Positions 14,861 through 16,501 of a stretch of DNA of 16,501 nucleotides are shown in pieces; the first letter of the stretch is position 1, and every line of letters starts with the position of its first letter. The notes under the pieces were generated by a model. The model ran no database searches. It was given only the letters and a program-made list of their open reading frames with translations, and had not been told where the DNA came from. Location of the stretch: NCBI GenBank assembly GCA_013812515.1, contig JACCTI010000477.1, forward strand, positions 1 to 16,501, given 5' to 3'. The stretch is from Chthoniobacterales bacterium (GTDB lineage Bacteria; Verrucomicrobiota; Verrucomicrobiia; Chthoniobacterales; UBA10450). Both the position numbers and the translations under genes were made by a program.

Positions 14861-15283
14861 TCACTCCATCCGGTCTTCGTCGAACTCGATCAGATCGAAG
14901 TAAGTTTGAATATCCTTGCGTCCTTCGCCGCCTGCTTCCTTTAGAAAATGGGTGAAGCGCGCCTTCTTCACCGCGGTGTCGGGGTGGCGTGTGATCATCG
15001 CCCGATTCCATTCCTCGATTTCTTCGGGCGCGTGTTTGGCGCCATTCTGCTCGATCCAAGCCAAAATTTCCTTGTCGTCATCCAGACGATTGGCCGCTTC
15101 CTCAAAGCTGTCGGGCTCCAATTCAAGAAAAGCGAGCAGATGCTTATCGAAACCGACAGTCTTGTAGTTGTAACCGTCCAGCAGACCCTTGCGATGCAGC
15201 TTGGCCTTGTCAATCAAACGAGGCAGATGCACATAACCGCCAAGTCGGTCGTACGGACTGCGCGGAAGCAGCTTTTCTTGCAT
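14861..15283 (-). CDS. DUF5069 family protein
   Basis: A 140-residue soluble protein of unknown function. Conserved-looking features are the N-terminal LLPRSPYDRLGGYVHLPRLIDKA, the KGLLDGYNYKTVGFDKHLLAFLEL segment, and an acidic middle with DDDKEILAWIEQNG followed by EEWNRAMITRHP; these match my memory of DUF5069. There is no signal peptide, membrane helix, metal motif or recognisable catalytic residue set. The end is acidic (FDEDRME). The start is taken as ATG 15283; an in-frame TTG is directly upstream at 15286. The gene follows a bactofilin-like gene by 35 bases on the same strand, so the two are probably co-transcribed. A tight UUCG hairpin lies directly before the ATG and may limit ribosome access. 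Confidence 0.82.
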   Translation of the reverse strand: MQEKLLPRSPYDRLGGYVHLPRLIDKAKLHRKGLLDGYNYKTVGFDKHLLAFLELEPDSFEEAANRLDDDKEILAWIEQNGAKHAPEEIEEWNRAMITRHPDTAVKKARFTHFLKEAGGEGRKDIQTYFDLIEFDEDRME

Positions 15284-15284
15284 C

Positions 15285-15298
15285 AAGCCCGAAGGCTT
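15285..15298 (-). promoter_or_regulatory. UUCG-tetraloop hairpin directly before the DUF5069 start
   Basis: On the minus strand AAGCC-TTCG-GGCTT forms a 5-base stem closed by C(UUCG)G, an exceptionally stable tetraloop. It ends one base before the ATG at 15283, covering the normal Shine-Dalgarno position. No T-tract follows, so it is not a standard terminator. Confidence 0.5.
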
Positions 15299-15318
15299 AG
15301 GTCGTAGGCCAGGCGGCG

Positions 15319-16501
15319 CTAGGATTTTGCGAAGCGACCGTGGAACTCACTCACCACTTCCTGAAGAAGTCGCTGGACGAAACCGGGCGTCTCGAAGTTC
15401 GGCGTGGTGCTTGGGGGCTTAGCGGGCAGGAGCTCGGCTTGCGTGAGGCTGCTGCTGCCGATCACCAGTTGGCCCGAAAACATCCCGCCTTTTTCCACGG
15501 AAATCGACTTTGCCGTGACGTTCCCATTGAGCGAACCATTTCGGTGGATCACGACAGCGCTTTCGGCAATGACTTCCCCCGTCATATGTCCGCGAATCTC
15601 CACGCTCTTCGCGCGAACCCGCCGGAAGAACTGCACCTCCGACTTCCGTTCCACGAGCACGTGCGCGGCGGAGACACGACCCGCGACTTTCCCGGAGGAG
15701 TTTACCGTGCAGGTCCCGGAGCAGTGCAGATCGCCGCGCAGCTTGCCCTCGATGAGGGCCGAGCGGCAAACGATCTGACTGCTGCTCAAACCTCCTCTAG
15801 GCGTCACGTGCACTTCGCCATGGGTACGAATCGCGCGGTTGAAATTCGTCGTGATTTTATAGTCGCGCAGATCAACATGTGCGCTGCACTTTGGGCAGAT
15901 GGTCGAACTAGCCGCAGCAATGACTTCCTGGGTCGCCCCGCATTCGAAGCATCGCACGGTTGAGCTTCCCTCCTCGCCCCAAAATCCCTCCAGCTTCTTC
16001 AGCATGGAGGCCGGGTGGTCGCTCGCGGCAGGCGCGGGCTGAGTCTCGCCTGCGGTGCGCAGGTTTATCTCGCGAGCCTTGGGCGCAGCGGGAGAAAAGC
16101 TGCCGCCGCATTGACGGCACATGGTGCTCTTGGCGGCGGCATACTCCGACTGCTTGAAGCCACAGTGTGGACACTCCACGCCGAGCTTAGCAGGGCCGGA
16201 CTTAGCCACTGATTGCGAAGGGAAGGCCAGGCGCGAGCGCCGAAAAGCAGCTTTCAGCGGAGCCGCGGGTTCGTCGTTCCTTACGATTTCAGGGCGGGAA
16301 TTACTTCCCGTTCTCACACCACTGGTCACTTCCGATTTCCCGACAAACGTCGCGCCTTCCTCAATGACCAGACGAGCCGCCTTGAGGTCACCCTGGAGCG
16401 TGGAGCGCGAGTTCAATTCGCAGCGCTCGCCCACTGTGATGTTACCCTGCACCTTGCCGAAAACGATGATCGACTTTGTCTTGATCTCGGCCCGGATCTC
16501 A
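15319..16501 (-). CDS. Bactofilin-like protein with two zinc ribbons (5' end outside window)
   Basis: The frame is open to the right edge, so the N-terminus is missing; an internal GTG at 16452 is not the true start, because bactofilin-like sequence (EIRAEIKTKSIIVFGKV) precedes it. Using that GTG as residue 1, the order is: a bactofilin segment to about 43 (GNITVGERCELN, LQGDLKAARLVIEEGATFVG); a Pro/Ser-rich link; zinc ribbon 1 with Cys94, 97, 112 and 115 (ECPHCGFKQ); another link; zinc ribbon 2 with Cys168, 171, 186 and 189 (VRCFECGATQ); a second bactofilin segment at about 205-335 with repeated 'GxVxGxV' beta-helix rungs; and a short helical end FVQRLLQEVVSEFHGRF. Bactofilins polymerise into cytoplasmic, often membrane-linked filaments. 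The zinc ribbons may bind a partner or nucleic acid. It is probably in an operon with the DUF5069 gene. Confidence 0.85.
   Translation of the reverse strand, partial: EIRAEIKTKSIIVFGKVQGNITVGERCELNSRSTLQGDLKAARLVIEEGATFVGKSEVTSGVRTGSNSRPEIVRNDEPAAPLKAAFRRSRLAFPSQSVAKSGPAKLGVECPHCGFKQSEYAAAKSTMCRQCGGSFSPAAPKAREINLRTAGETQPAPAASDHPASMLKKLEGFWGEEGSSTVRCFECGATQEVIAAASSTICPKCSAHVDLRDYKITTNFNRAIRTHGEVHVTPRGGLSSSQIVCRSALIEGKLRGDLHCSGTCTVNSSGKVAGRVSAAHVLVERKSEVQFFRRVRAKSVEIRGHMTGEVIAESAVVIHRNGSLNGNVTAKSISVEKGGMFSGQLVIGSSSLTQAELLPAKPPSTTPNFETPGFVQRLLQEVVSEFHGRFAKS

Noticed and set aside
1..16501. CRISPR array, tRNA, rRNA or complete insertion sequence
   Set aside because: No regularly spaced direct repeats, no cloverleaf with a T-arm consensus and no transposase frame were seen.

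Overview
This is a GC-rich (roughly 58-60 % by eye) bacterial chromosome segment. Several things suggest a Verrucomicrobiota, probably soil Chthoniobacterales: a bactofilin-like protein with zinc ribbons, a DUF5069 protein, a broken C-terminal tail of a fibre/S74-chaperone protein, and hairpin repeats between genes. That placement is inference from family knowledge; no rRNA or tRNA gene is visible to confirm it.

Layout. Positions 1-1479 are gene-poor and look decayed: a frameshifted outer-membrane-barrel-like remnant (about 246-439), one possible small minus-strand gene (569-829), then about 650 bases with nothing credible. A TuaH-like glycosyltransferase (1480-2715, minus) is divergent from a clan GH-A glycosidase-like gene (start near 3241, plus). 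The 525 bases between them carry three palindromic elements. Next come NADP-type isocitrate dehydrogenase (4988-6301), a 498-base spacer holding two copies of a paired-hairpin repeat, and then a close run of plus-strand genes: pgi (6800-8395), a soluble degenerate histidine kinase (8417-9124), a sigma54-dependent NtrC-family response regulator (9193-10584), glnD (10586-13336) and a sugar-phosphate nucleotidyltransferase (13420-14175). Positions 14176-14860 hold a stable hairpin, the broken S74/coiled-coil remnant and an inverted-repeat element with 28-30 base arms. The right end, on the minus strand, has a bactofilin/double-zinc-ribbon gene running off the window, followed by a DUF5069 gene.

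How the genes work together. icd makes 2-oxoglutarate, the carbon-skeleton signal for nitrogen status. GlnD modifies PII proteins in response to glutamine. The kinase and NtrC-type activator directly upstream of glnD look like a local nitrogen-control module, and pgi lies only 21 bases ahead of the kinase, so carbon and nitrogen control may share a transcript. The glycosyltransferase, glycosidase and nucleotidyltransferase point to surface polysaccharide metabolism.

The least expected signals are the 8-mer CTAACGAG occurring eight times, the kinase lacking its G1 box, and the bactofilin with two equally spaced zinc ribbons between two bactofilin segments. The core genes are otherwise ordinary, and I did not find a clearly new multi-gene system.
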